Assembly (NCBI RefSeq): GCF_900115555.1
Contig: NZ_FOWX01000020.1
Coordinates: 1 to 64,000, forward strand
Reading direction: 5' to 3'
DNA from: Pseudomonas borbori
GTDB lineage: Bacteria; Pseudomonadota; Gammaproteobacteria; Pseudomonadales; Pseudomonadaceae
DNA length: 64,000 nt
The position numbers and the translations under genes are program-made. Under the pieces are notes generated by a model, which had not been told where the DNA came from, ran no database searches, and saw nothing but the letters and a program-made list of their open reading frames with translations. Every line of letters starts with the position of its first letter. Position 1 is the first letter of the stretch. This document shows positions 37,314 through 46,271 of the stretch, piece by piece.

Positions 37314-38702
37314 TTACATGATCACCTTGTCGCGCAATTTCTCGGCGGCCTGTTGCAGCGCCTGGATCACCCGTTGCTTGTCGAAATTCTGGATGCCGTT
37401 GGTGTCCAGGTACATGGAGAAGCCAGGCAGTTCATGCTCGACATAGCTGGAGGTGGCGCCGAGATCACGGCGGAAATCCACCACCTGATAGATCTGCACC
37501 GGCCGGGTGAAGCCCTTGACGCTGATCTGGCCCTTGTCGCGGCACATGATCAGGTCCTTGACCAGCGAGTAGGTCTCGTGGGAAATCAGGATGTCGCCGG
37601 CTTCGGCGGCGCTTTCCAGGCGGCTGGCGAGGTTCACGTCGCGGCCGATGATGGTGTAGTCCATGCGCGTGTCGGCGCCGAAGTTGCCCACCGTACAGTA
37701 GCCGGTGTTCAGGCCCATGCGGATTTCCAGCGGCTTGGTGATGCCCTGGGCGCGCCACTGCTGGCGCAGCACCTTCATGTGTTTGCGCATGGCCACGGCC
37801 ATCGATACCGCGGCCACGGCATCCTGCTTGGCGCCTTTGCTGGCCGGGTCGCCGAAGAACACCATGACGCTGTCGCCGATGAACTTGTCGATGGTGCCGC
37901 CGTATTTCAGGCAGATTTTCGACATCTCGTTGAGGTAGCTGTTGAGCAGATCGGTCAGGGCCTCGGCTTCCAGTTCCTCGGACAGCTCGGTGAAGCCCTT
38001 GATGTCGGAGAAGAACACCGTGAGCTTCTTGCGCTGGGTCTCCAGGCGCACGCTCTTCTTGCCGGTGAAGATCGACTCCCACACCTGCGGTGACAGGTAC
38101 TTGGCCAGATTGCGTGCCAGACGGGCGGCTTTTTCCTGTTCGCGCTTGATCTCGCAGCGTACCTGGGCCAGGCGCAAGCCTTGCTGGTGGACGAAATAGG
38201 CGGTGGTGCAGATATACAGGGTGCTGAAGGCGATGCTCGCCAGGGCGACCAGGGCCGGGGTGTCGAGGTTGAGTTTCAGCTCGATCAGCGCCGCGTTGAG
38301 CAGGGTGCTGCTGGCCGCGATCAGCAGGCCCAGGCCCAGGTAGCGCAGCCCCCCCGCCACCATCGAGCTGAAAGCCAGGATCAGCAGGCACATCAGGCTG
38401 GGCACGACCGAGAAACCGAACAGGACCAGCGCCGCGCCACAGTGCAGGGCGTCGATGAACAGCAGGATCAGGGTGGTGGTGTGCGCATGATCACGCTTGA
38501 AGCGTTGGCCCAGGTGGTAGGCCAGATGCGGGTAGAGCAGGGCATAGGGCACCATCCACAGAATGTCGTAGCCGAAATGCCGGGTGTAGGTGCCGGCAGC
38601 GATGCTCGCGGCCACGGCGATATAGGCCAGTGTGCGCGAGTAGTATTCGCGCAGAGGTGGCGCCGGCAAGGAGTGGAGCCGGTTCTGGGTGATGGTGTTC
38701 AT
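37314..38702 (-). CDS. cyaB: Class III adenylate cyclase CyaB with MASE2 membrane domain
   Basis: The 462-residue protein matches P. aeruginosa CyaB, the main source of cAMP for Vfr-dependent virulence and twitching control. Residues of about 20-185 form the MASE2 domain with six membrane helices. The cyclase domain (about 215-400) shows metal-binding aspartates in VFFSDIKGFT and DKFIGDSVMVFFG, and IIGRDVNLASRLE as transition-state segment. The length equals the known protein. The 37092-37313 gap downstream has REP-like fragments but no clear terminator. Confidence 0.94.
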   Translation of the reverse strand: MNTITQNRLHSLPAPPLREYYSRTLAYIAVAASIAAGTYTRHFGYDILWMVPYALLYPHLAYHLGQRFKRDHAHTTTLILLFIDALHCGAALVLFGFSVVPSLMCLLILAFSSMVAGGLRYLGLGLLIAASSTLLNAALIELKLNLDTPALVALASIAFSTLYICTTAYFVHQQGLRLAQVRCEIKREQEKAARLARNLAKYLSPQVWESIFTGKKSVRLETQRKKLTVFFSDIKGFTELSEELEAEALTDLLNSYLNEMSKICLKYGGTIDKFIGDSVMVFFGDPASKGAKQDAVAAVSMAVAMRKHMKVLRQQWRAQGITKPLEIRMGLNTGYCTVGNFGADTRMDYTIIGRDVNLASRLESAAEAGDILISHETYSLVKDLIMCRDKGQISVKGFTRPVQIYQVVDFRRDLGATSSYVEHELPGFSMYLDTNGIQNFDKQRVIQALQQAAEKLRDKVIM

Positions 38703-38894
38703 GCGGTGGAAACGATCCCTGCTGATTATCCGACGTCTCTGCTGGACGTCTAATTAGCGCGGCAAGCGCTGGACCAGGATTGCGACAGAGCAGGGATCAT
38801 AACCAAGCGCGGTGACACGAGCCAAGCTCCGCAGCCGAACGGCGTGAAGATGCCGGCCAGTGGGCGGCTGCGACGCAAGCTGGACGCTGGCGGA

Positions 38895-39212
38895 TCAGAA
38901 TCTGATGCGTCCGCTAAAGGCATCCTTGAGCATTACCCAGTCGCCCATGAAGCTGTACAGCGGGTATTGAAAGGTGGCCGGCCGGTTCTTCTCGAAGACG
39001 AAGTGACCGATCCAGGCAAAGCCGTACCCGGCGACCGGCATGGCCAGTAGCCATAGCCACTGTTGGGTGGCCAGGGCATAGGCGAGGAGGCCCAGTACCA
39101 GCAGGCTGCCGACATAGTGCAGGCGGCGGCAGATCGGGTTGCTGTGCTCTTGCAGGTAGTAGGGATAGAACTCGGCGAAGCTGCTGTAGCGAGCGCTGGT
39201 GTGGGTAGCCAT
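38895..39212 (-). CDS. DUF962/Mpo1-like membrane protein
   Basis: An AGGAGG site precedes the ATG of this 105-residue protein. YSSFAEFYPYYLQEHSNPICRRLHYVGSLLV and WIGHFVFEKNRPATFQYPLYSFMGDWVML are the signature of DUF962/Mpo1-like proteins, with two hydrophobic helices between the conserved histidines. Yeast Mpo1 is an iron-dependent dioxygenase of alpha-oxidation of 2-hydroxy fatty acids; the conserved His residues (HSNP, HYVG, GHF) are present here, so a related activity is possible. Confidence 0.88.
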   Translation of the reverse strand: MATHTSARYSSFAEFYPYYLQEHSNPICRRLHYVGSLLVLGLLAYALATQQWLWLLAMPVAGYGFAWIGHFVFEKNRPATFQYPLYSFMGDWVMLKDAFSGRIRF

Positions 39213-39378
39213 GGCGTGCCTCCTGGTAGTGTTCTGGCCGCACCGATGCTTTGGGTCGGCTGCAGGGTTTTGCAGTCTAGGTCGCGTGTCCTGTTGGGCC
39301 AGTGACATTAGGTGCCAGTTTAGTATCCTTGCGCGCGGCCAGAAGCGACTTCCAGTTGACTCGAACAAGAATAACGCC

Positions 39379-39613
39379 ATGAGCGAACGCACCCGGTCGC
39401 ACGCTGAAGGATGGCTTTGTCCGGTTGGTGCGCTATCAGCGGATCATTGCCGAGGGCGCCGACCTCCGCTTCCGTCCCAGGGCCAAGGGCTACGAGTTGA
39501 CATTGGCGATTCACGGCGACCGCCGGCCCGGCCCGGCAAGTGCTGTGCCGCCTGTTGCCCCAGGGCGAACCCAGGCGCGAGGCGGTGGCGCAGGCGCTGC
39601 CTGGAGTCATTAG
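39379..39613 (+). pseudogene. Possible frameshifted remnant of a small gene
   Basis: Coding-like sequence shifts between reading frames. An ATG-started segment (MSERTRSHAEG) gives way to GFVRLVRYQRIIAEGADLR and AKGYELTLAIHGDRRPG in a second frame, then to ARQVLCRLLPQGEPRREAV in a third. The second frame stops at 39611-39613. I do not recognise the protein. The gap 39213-39625 between the DUF962 gene and the first trkH holds nothing else visible. Confidence 0.35.
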
Positions 39614-39625
39614 CCGGTGGTCGCC

Positions 39626-41080
39626 TCAGTGCCTCCAGAACGCCGGCATCAACAGTACCAGCACGGTAAGGATTTCCAGGCGCCCGAGCAGCATGCCGGC
39701 GGTCAACAGCCATTTGGCCGTGTCCGGTAGGCTCGAGAAGTTACCAGCTGGCCCAATGATCGGGCCCATCCCCGGGCCGACGCCGGACACGGTACTGGCG
39801 GCACCGCTGAGCGCGGTGATCCAGTCCAGGCCGCAGAGCGTCAGGGCCAGCGCCAGCGCGGCGATGGTGATGGTGAAGAAAAACGAAAAAGTCAGGATCG
39901 AACGAACGATGTCCTCGTCGAGGCGGTGCTGGTTGTATTGCTGCTTGATCACCGCGCGCGGATGCACCAGTTGCAGCAGGTTGGCCTTGAGCAGGGTATA
40001 GGCGACCTGGAAGCGAAAGATCTTCAGGCCGCCGGCGGTCGAGCCGGAGCAGCCGCCGATAAAGCCCAGGTAGAAGAACAGCATGCCGGCGAAGCCCCCC
40101 CACAGGGTATAGTCGCCCAGGGCAAAGCCGGTGGTGGTCATGACCGAGGTGGTGTTCACCGCCACGTGCCGCACCGCCTCCAGCCAGTGCAGTTCGGTGG
40201 ACAGGCTGTACCAGGTGCCGAGCGCCAGCCAGGTACTCACTAATATGGCGAGGAAGCCGCGCACCTGCTGATCCCTGAACAGCGCCAGGAAGTTGCCCCG
40301 CAGGGTCGACACATAGAGCACGAACGGCAGGCTGCCGAGAATCATCACCACCACGGTCACCCAGTGCACGGCCGGTTGCGGCCAGTTGCCGATGGAGCTG
40401 TCAGAGGTGGAGAACCCGCCGGTGGCGATCGCCGACATGGTGTGGTTGATGGCGTCGAACAGGCCCATGCCCGCGAGCCAGAGCGCCAGGCAACTGAGCA
40501 GGCTGATACCGACGTAGGCCGCGACCATGTACTTGGCCACCATGTGCGAGCGCGGCATGACCTTGTCCGAGCGATCCGAGGATTCGGTCTGGAACAGGCG
40601 CATGCCACCGATGCGCAGCATCGGCAAGATCGCCACGGCCATGGCGATGAAGCCGATACCGCCGAGCCAGTGCAGCAACGAGCGCCAGATCAGGATGCCC
40701 GGCGACATGCTGTCCAGGCCGCTGAGCACAGTGGCGCCGGTGGCGGTGATGCCGGACATGCTCTCGAAAATGGCGTCGGCGAGGCTCATGCGCTGGGCCA
40801 GCATGAACGGTAGCGAGGCGAAGATGCACACCAGCAGCCAGCTCGATACCGTGAGCATGTACATGTCGCGTGGTCGCAGTTCGACCCCTTTCGGGTGGCC
40901 TTGGGCGACCATGGCCAGCCCGACGACGAAGGTGATCAGGCTCGACCAGAGAAAGGCATTGAGCTCATGGGCACGCTCAAACATCACCAGGGTAAGCATC
41001 GGCACCACCAAGCTCACCGCCAGGGTGATCAGGAAAATGCCATTGATGAAGGCGATGATGCGTAGGGTCGGCACGGCCAT
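39626..41080 (-). CDS. trkH: TrkH-type potassium uptake channel (downstream paralogue)
   Basis: The 484-residue inner-membrane protein is the K+-translocating subunit of a Trk system, which needs TrkA for activity. The four membrane-pore-membrane repeats are visible (e.g. MSGITATGATVLSG, SAIATGGFSTSDSS, TSVMTTTGFALGDY, GGCSGSTAGGLKIFR), each with the selectivity-filter glycine. It is the second of two tandem trkH genes reading the same way, 84 bases apart. The two proteins can be aligned throughout, including MARPTLRII-like starts and RLEILTVLVL ends. Confidence 0.94.
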   Translation of the reverse strand: MAVPTLRIIAFINGIFLITLAVSLVVPMLTLVMFERAHELNAFLWSSLITFVVGLAMVAQGHPKGVELRPRDMYMLTVSSWLLVCIFASLPFMLAQRMSLADAIFESMSGITATGATVLSGLDSMSPGILIWRSLLHWLGGIGFIAMAVAILPMLRIGGMRLFQTESSDRSDKVMPRSHMVAKYMVAAYVGISLLSCLALWLAGMGLFDAINHTMSAIATGGFSTSDSSIGNWPQPAVHWVTVVVMILGSLPFVLYVSTLRGNFLALFRDQQVRGFLAILVSTWLALGTWYSLSTELHWLEAVRHVAVNTTSVMTTTGFALGDYTLWGGFAGMLFFYLGFIGGCSGSTAGGLKIFRFQVAYTLLKANLLQLVHPRAVIKQQYNQHRLDEDIVRSILTFSFFFTITIAALALALTLCGLDWITALSGAASTVSGVGPGMGPIIGPAGNFSSLPDTAKWLLTAGMLLGRLEILTVLVLLMPAFWRH

Positions 41081-41164
41081 CTAGTGGGTTTCCAGGCGAA
41101 TAGTGACGTGATTCTAGGTGGAACTGCCGGCAATGCGCCGAGTCATCGGCAGCCTTACCGGTAT

Positions 41165-42616
41165 TTAATGTCTCCAGAACGCTCGGGTGACCAAAACCAG
41201 TACGGTGAGAATCTCCAGGCGACCGAGCAGCATGCCGAGGGTCAGCAGCCATTTGGCCGCATCCGGCAGGCTGGAAAAATTGCCCGCCGGACCGATGATC
41301 GGACCCAGGCCCGGACCGACATTGCAGACGGCGGTGGCTGCTGCCGTCAGCGCGGTGGTCCAGTCCAGCCCGATCAATGCCAGCCCCAGGGCGATCAGGC
41401 CGATGGTGATGGTGAAGAAGAAAGAGAAAGTGAGAATCGAACGGACGATCTCCTCATCGAGGTTGTGCCCGTTGTAGCGCTGCTTGATCACCGCGCGCGG
41501 ATGGACCAGCTGGTTGAGGCCGCTACGCAGCAGGGTATAGGCCACCTGAAAGCGGAAGATCTTCAGGCCGCCTGAGGTCGAGCCGGAGCAACCGCCGACG
41601 AAGGTCAGGTAGAAGAACACCATGACTGCAAAATCGCCCCAGAGACTGTAGTCGCCAAGGGCATAACCGGTGGTGCTAACCACCGAAACCACGTTGAGGG
41701 TGACGATGCGCAAGGCATCGAGGTAGGCGTACTCGGAGTGCATCCACAGCCACAGGCTGAACAGCAGGCAGGTGAAGACCAGCATCGAGACCAGGCCGCG
41801 TACTTGCTGGTCCTTGATCAAGGCCCGGCGATTGCCGCGGATGGTGGCGACGAAAAGGGTGAAGGGCAGGCTGCCCAACAGCATCAAGACGATGGCTACC
41901 CAGTGCGAGGCCGGGCCGAAGTTGGCCATGGAGTTGTCGGAGGTGGAATAGCCGCCGGTGGCGATAGAGGTCATTGCATGGTTGACGGCTTCGAACCAGC
42001 TCATGCCCGCCAGCCAGTAAGCCAGGGTGCCGACCAGGGTCATGCCGACGAAGATCGCGATGATGTACTTGGCCGCCATATGCGAGCGCGGCATGACCTT
42101 CTCGCCCCAGTCCGATGATTCGCTCTGGAACAGGCGCATGCCGCCGACGCGCAGCAGTGGCAGAATCGCCACCGCCATGCCGATGAAGCCGATACCGCCC
42201 AGCCACTGCAACAGCGAACGCCAGATCAACAGCCCCGGTGAGGCGTTATCGAGGCCGGTCAGTATGGTGGAGCCGGTGGTGGTGATGCCCGACATGGTTT
42301 CGAAGAAGGCATCGGTATAGCTGATGTGCTGAATCAGCATCATCGGCAGGGCGGCGTAGATGCACACCACCAGCCAGCTTGTGGTGGTCAGCATGTACAT
42401 GTCGCGCGGGCGCAGTTGAGCGTCGCTCGGGCGTCCGCTAAGCACCAGGGCGAGGCCGCTGGCAAGGGTGATCAGGCTCGACCAGAGAAAGGCATCGAGA
42501 TCATCGGTGCGCTCGAACACCAGCAGCGTCAGCATGGGGATGGTCATGCTGACGGCCAGGGTGATCAGAAAAATGCCGAGGATGAAACCGATGATGCGCA
42601 GCGTCGGCAAGGCCAT
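41165..42616 (-). CDS. trkH: TrkH-type potassium uptake channel (upstream paralogue)
   Basis: The start MALPTLRIIGFILG mirrors that of the neighbouring paralogue and gives 483 residues; the 27 codons upstream are not family-like. The four pore repeats are present (MSGITTTGSTILTG, TSIATGGYSTSDNS, VSVVSTTGYALGDY, GGCSGSTSGGLKIFR). Together with the downstream copy this is a tandem duplication whose members have diverged moderately, perhaps giving uptake systems of different affinity or regulation. No trkA is in the window. Confidence 0.94.
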   Translation of the reverse strand: MALPTLRIIGFILGIFLITLAVSMTIPMLTLLVFERTDDLDAFLWSSLITLASGLALVLSGRPSDAQLRPRDMYMLTTTSWLVVCIYAALPMMLIQHISYTDAFFETMSGITTTGSTILTGLDNASPGLLIWRSLLQWLGGIGFIGMAVAILPLLRVGGMRLFQSESSDWGEKVMPRSHMAAKYIIAIFVGMTLVGTLAYWLAGMSWFEAVNHAMTSIATGGYSTSDNSMANFGPASHWVAIVLMLLGSLPFTLFVATIRGNRRALIKDQQVRGLVSMLVFTCLLFSLWLWMHSEYAYLDALRIVTLNVVSVVSTTGYALGDYSLWGDFAVMVFFYLTFVGGCSGSTSGGLKIFRFQVAYTLLRSGLNQLVHPRAVIKQRYNGHNLDEEIVRSILTFSFFFTITIGLIALGLALIGLDWTTALTAAATAVCNVGPGLGPIIGPAGNFSSLPDAAKWLLTLGMLLGRLEILTVLVLVTRAFWRH

Positions 42617-42771
42617 GCAGAGAGCTCGGGTTGAGGGCGGCAAAGGGCGCCATTGTACTCGCGCGACCGGGCCTGTAAAACAGCCATCATTCGGCACTTT
42701 ACAAGCGCATGGCTCGGCCTAGAATAGCCGCCAGGTGCCGGCCCTTGCCGGTTTCTGAGCCCTCTTGAATC

Positions 42772-43143
42772 ATGTCGAACGTTAATCCTTGTCTTACGTG
42801 TGGCGCCTGCTGCGCGCATTTTCGTGTGTCTTTCTTCTGGGGTGAGTGCCAATCGGCTGGCGGCACGGTGCCGGATGATCAGGTGGTGCTGATCTCTGCG
42901 CATCGGGTTGCCATGCGCGGCACCGAGAGCAAACCAACCCGCTGTGTCGCCCTGCTCGGTGAAGTGGGCCAGGGCGTGCGCTGCACGCTCTATGATCAAC
43001 GCGCCAGCCCATGCCGCGATTTCGAGGCGTCCTGGGCCAATGGCGAGCCTGAGCCGCGCTGTGACGATGCCCGGCGCGCCCACGGCCTGCCGCCGTTGAC
43101 GCCACCGGTACGGCCGAGTGTGGCGCCGGAGCGGGTTGCGTAG
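42772..43143 (+). CDS. YkgJ-family cysteine-cluster protein
   Basis: The protein of 123 residues opens with CLTCGACC, includes RCVALLGEVGQGVRCTLYDQRASPCRDFE, and ends in a proline-rich tail. This cysteine arrangement defines the YkgJ/UPF0153 family, thought to bind zinc or an iron-sulfur cluster. Function is not established. It is divergent from the trkH pair. Confidence 0.88.
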   Translation: MSNVNPCLTCGACCAHFRVSFFWGECQSAGGTVPDDQVVLISAHRVAMRGTESKPTRCVALLGEVGQGVRCTLYDQRASPCRDFEASWANGEPEPRCDDARRAHGLPPLTPPVRPSVAPERVA

Positions 43144-43200
43144 GAGGCTTGACGCAGTCATGCGCCGGGCTTTGCACGCGGATGCTGGCAAAGACGGATT

Positions 43201-43433
43201 AGCAGGCTGTTGAAAAACTACCTGCGTTGCCATCGCCGCGTTAAAAACAGGCTCGTGTGCGAGCCCAGGCTAGGCGCCCCCGTCAAAATGCTCATTTACA
43301 ACACGTAAACGCCGCTTTTGACTCGCTTCGCTCGCCCTGCGGGCCAGCCTACGGCTGTTACTCCGCTGCGCTGCGTTGCGCCTGTTTTTGCCTTGCGCTG
43401 GCTGCCTCGCCTACGTTTTTCAACGGCCTGTTA
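43201..43433. repeat. MITE-like palindromic repeat, copy A
   Basis: About 233 bases are bounded by GCAGGCTGTTGAAAAAC and its near-inverse GTTTTTCAACGGCCTG. No coding frame is inside. The internal GACTCGCTTCGC word recurs in copies B and C near 47.5 and 48.05 kb. The rest of the gap 43144-43608 holds the leader of the nitroreductase gene. Confidence 0.75.
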
Positions 43434-43608
43434 GCTGCAGGTTAGTGCCGCCGCCAGCAACGCTGGCGGCGGCAAGTCTGCGCGTTTGTTTGCGCTGATC
43501 CGTGCCGTTTATTTTCCGCTGGCGGTTTGCTCGCCGAGCCACAGTTTTTTCCCGCCATCCTGCGTCACGCTCTAGAATTCCCACTCAATTTTGTTCAAGA
43601 GGTAGCCG

Positions 43609-44172
43609 ATGGATGCTCTCGATGCTCTGCTCAATCGTGTTTCAGTGCCGCGCTTGTGCGAGCCTGCACCGGACCAGGTTCAGCGCGAACTGCTGTTTCG
43701 CGCCGCCCTGCGTGCCCCCGATCATGGCCAGTTGAGGCCGTGGCGTTTTCTTACGATCGAGGGGGCTGCGCGTGAGCACCTGGGTGAGTTGTTTGCCCAG
43801 GTTCTGGCGGCCGGCGCAGGTGACGTCAGCGAGGAGGCCCTGGCCAAGGCGCGGGCCATGCCGTTGCGGGCGCCTTTGCTGGTAGTGGTAGTCGCACACG
43901 TGCAGGCGCATGCCAAGGTGCCGCCGCAGGAGCAGGTGATCGCCGCCGGTTGCGCCGCCCATGCCATCCTGCTCGCCGCCCATGCCCAGGGCATAGGTGC
44001 GGTCTGGCGCACCGGCGACCTGGCCTATAACGCTCAGGTGGCGAAGGGACTTGGCTTGGCCAGTGACGAACAAATCGTCGCCTTCCTCTACCTGGGAACT
44101 GCCGAACGCGAATTGCGCAAACCCGCGCCTTTGGCTGTCGCCGATTTCGTCAGCGCCTGGACGGGCGCGTAA
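43609..44172 (+). CDS. Nitroreductase family protein (YdjA-like)
   Basis: The 187-residue FMN-binding protein shows the short YdjA-type architecture: ALRAPDHGQLRPWRFLTIEG near residues 33-52 binds the flavin phosphate, and GCAAHAILLAAHAQGIGAVWRTGDL forms the dimer/FMN helix. FLYLGTAERELRKP closes the fold. Members reduce nitro compounds or quinones with NAD(P)H; the native substrate is unknown. An AGAGGTAG site precedes the ATG. Confidence 0.9.
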   Translation: MDALDALLNRVSVPRLCEPAPDQVQRELLFRAALRAPDHGQLRPWRFLTIEGAAREHLGELFAQVLAAGAGDVSEEALAKARAMPLRAPLLVVVVAHVQAHAKVPPQEQVIAAGCAAHAILLAAHAQGIGAVWRTGDLAYNAQVAKGLGLASDEQIVAFLYLGTAERELRKPAPLAVADFVSAWTGA

Positions 44173-44270
44173 CGGGCGATTCGCAGGGGGGAGGGCGCAG
44201 GCTCATCGGCGCTACACAAAAGCTGGCGGGCTGTCGCTGCGCTCCGAATGGATCGCCGCCCGAGCCGCCC

Positions 44271-45602
44271 CTACAGTCTGGCCTGGGGCTTTAGCGGTAG
44301 CAGCAGGCTGGCGCTGAAGCCGCCTGCGGGATGATTGTTCAGCACCAGTCGGCCACCGTGGCGCTCGGCGGCGCGCCGGGCAATCGCCAGGCCCAGGCCA
44401 TGCCCGGGGGTGCTCTGTCCGGGGGCACGGAAGAAGGGCTCGCCCAGGCTGGCCAGGTATTCGGCGACAACCCCAGGCCCGTGGTCGCGGACGCTGAGGC
44501 ACAGTTCGTCGGCCTGGCGCTCGGCCTTGAGTTCGATCGGCTGGCCTGCCGGGTTGAAGCGCAAGGCATTGCGCAGAAGGTTGTCCAGTGCCCGTTCGAG
44601 CATGTCCGGCCAGCCGTGCAGGCTCACGCCGGGTTTCAGTTCGATCTCCACCCGCTGCTCCGGGGTGTCGAGTCGTGCCTCTTCTTGCAGCTTGCGCAGC
44701 AGCGCGGCGAGGTCGACCGGTTGCGCGGCGCCAGGATCGGCGTCGAGGCGGGCGAGGGCGAGAATCTCGCTGATCAGGGCCTCCAGGCGATCGCACTCGC
44801 GGGCCAGGCGTGGCCAGAGTTTTTCCCGCTCGGCGGCGTCGGCGCGTTCGGCCAGGGCCAGTGCTATGCGCAGGCGCGCCAGCGGCGAGCGCAGTTCGTG
44901 GGACACATCGCGCAGCAACTGGCGCTGGCTGCCGATCAGCCCTTGCAGGCGTGCGCCCATGCGGTTGAAGTCGCGGGCCAGTACGCCCAGCTCGTCGTGT
45001 CTATTGGCCAGGCGGGCCAGGCTGTTCTGCTGGTAGGCGGTCTGGCCGAGGTCGTGCACGGCGCCACGCAGGCGATTCAGCGGGCGGGTGATGGACAGGG
45101 TCAACAGCAGGCTGAACAGGGTCAGTACCACCAGGGCAATAGCGAGTGCGCTGAGCGGCCAGAGCAGGCTGTCACGGTGCCAGGCGGCCAGTTCGCGGTG
45201 CGGGATGCGGTAGATGAACAGGTAGGTTTCGCCGCTCTGCGGGCTGCTGTAGTCGGTGGTCAGGCGGCGCCAGGGCAGGCGCTTGTCATTCTGCTGGCGT
45301 GCCTCGAAGGCGGCGGCGCGGGGTGGGAAGGTGCCTCTGACCAGGGCTTGGCCGTTGTCGTCGAGCACCTGCACGTTGAGGCGCGAGGCCTCCTTGCGCT
45401 GCTCGAGAAAGGCCTGGGCGGCGCCGGCGCCCCGCTCTTCATAAAGCCGGGTCCAGGTTTCGGCCAAACCTTCCAGGGCCGGGTGCTGGCTGAGAATCCA
45501 GGCGTCCTGGTTCAGCGCCCGCCCCAGCAACATGGATAGCCCGGCAACCAGGGCAAGGGCCAGCCAGAAGCTGGCGAAGATGCGCCAGAACAATGAACGC
45601 AC
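44271..45602 (-). CDS. cpxA: CpxA/CpxS-type envelope-stress sensor histidine kinase
   Basis: I chose the GTG preceded by AGGAAGGAG, giving 443 residues that begin directly with the first membrane helix. A periplasmic sensor (about 35-155) lies between two transmembrane segments. HAMP follows (about 170-225), then the H-box with SHELRSPLARLRIAL, and an ATPase domain with N-box LRNALRFNP and GPGV/GHGLGLAIA loops. It should phosphorylate the adjacent CpxR. It is the last gene of a run cpxR-cpxP-cpxA and lies about 100 bases after cpxP. Confidence 0.88.
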   Translation of the reverse strand: MRSLFWRIFASFWLALALVAGLSMLLGRALNQDAWILSQHPALEGLAETWTRLYEERGAGAAQAFLEQRKEASRLNVQVLDDNGQALVRGTFPPRAAAFEARQQNDKRLPWRRLTTDYSSPQSGETYLFIYRIPHRELAAWHRDSLLWPLSALAIALVVLTLFSLLLTLSITRPLNRLRGAVHDLGQTAYQQNSLARLANRHDELGVLARDFNRMGARLQGLIGSQRQLLRDVSHELRSPLARLRIALALAERADAAEREKLWPRLARECDRLEALISEILALARLDADPGAAQPVDLAALLRKLQEEARLDTPEQRVEIELKPGVSLHGWPDMLERALDNLLRNALRFNPAGQPIELKAERQADELCLSVRDHGPGVVAEYLASLGEPFFRAPGQSTPGHGLGLAIARRAAERHGGRLVLNNHPAGGFSASLLLPLKPQARL

Positions 45603-45701
45603 GGATGACTCCTTCCTGGTCGCGAGAAAACCCATCAAGCCAGGGCTTGATGGGTGGGCTGGTGTGGGCATGCACGGCTGGCCGGGGTCAGCCTGCCGTG
45701 G

Positions 45702-46142
45702 TTATTCTGCCTTGGCCTTGTCGGCCTGCTCGGCTTTCCAGGCTTTGAAGGCTGCACGCTCGGCGCGGCGTTCCTGCATTTTCTTCTGGTGCTCGTCGAA
45801 GGCCTTCTGCTGCTCGGGTGTGAGCAGGTCGCGAATGCTGCTGTGCTGCTTGTCCTTGGCGGCCTTCAGCTCATCCTGCATGGCCTTCTGCTCTGCAGCC
45901 GGCAGTTTTTCCAGGTAACGCTGGGTGATCTCGTGGCGGCTTCGCATCTGCTCGCCCATCAACTTGCGGATGTCACGCCGCTGCTCCTGGCTCAGGTCGA
46001 GATCCTTGAACATCCGCGAACCGTGTCGGTCGCCGTGTCCGCCGTAGCCGCCGCCGTGGTGCGGGCCGCCTTCGGGCATGGCCATGGCCAGCGTCGGCAG
46101 GGTCAGGGCGAGCAGCAGTGCGGTGAGAGTCTTGCGCATCAT
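45702..46142 (-). CDS. cpxP: Spy/CpxP-family periplasmic chaperone
   Basis: The 146-residue protein has a signal peptide (MMRKTLTALLLALTLPTLAMA) and a helical mature part with two LTxxQ-type repeats, LDLSQEQRRDIRKLM and LLTPEQQKAFDEHQ, that define the Spy/CpxP family. Such proteins bind misfolded periplasmic proteins and, as CpxP, restrain the CpxA sensor. A glycine/histidine-rich stretch (PHHGGGYGGHGDRHG) near the mature N-terminus might bind metal. A CpxR box lies upstream, consistent with induction by the pathway. Confidence 0.88.
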   Translation of the reverse strand: MMRKTLTALLLALTLPTLAMAMPEGGPHHGGGYGGHGDRHGSRMFKDLDLSQEQRRDIRKLMGEQMRSRHEITQRYLEKLPAAEQKAMQDELKAAKDKQHSSIRDLLTPEQQKAFDEHQKKMQERRAERAAFKAWKAEQADKAKAE

Positions 46143-46225
46143 GGTGTGTCTCCTTGTCTCGATGCCGGTCAGTTACCGGATGTGCCCAGTTTAGAGCGGT
46201 CAAGGTCAAGGGCCGTCAGGCAAGG

Positions 46226-46241
46226 GTAAAGCCTGAGTAAA
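46226..46241 (-). promoter_or_regulatory. CpxR box upstream of cpxP
   Basis: GTAAA-GCCTGA-GTAAA (TTTAC-N6-TTTAC in the direction of cpxP) matches the known CpxR site GTAAA-N4-8-GTAAA. It lies about 85 bases before the cpxP start, in the gap between cpxR and cpxP. This suggests that phospho-CpxR activates cpxP and cpxA separately from cpxR. Confidence 0.65.
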
Positions 46242-46271
46242 GGCGAGCCGGAATTGGCTTTACCCGGAGTC

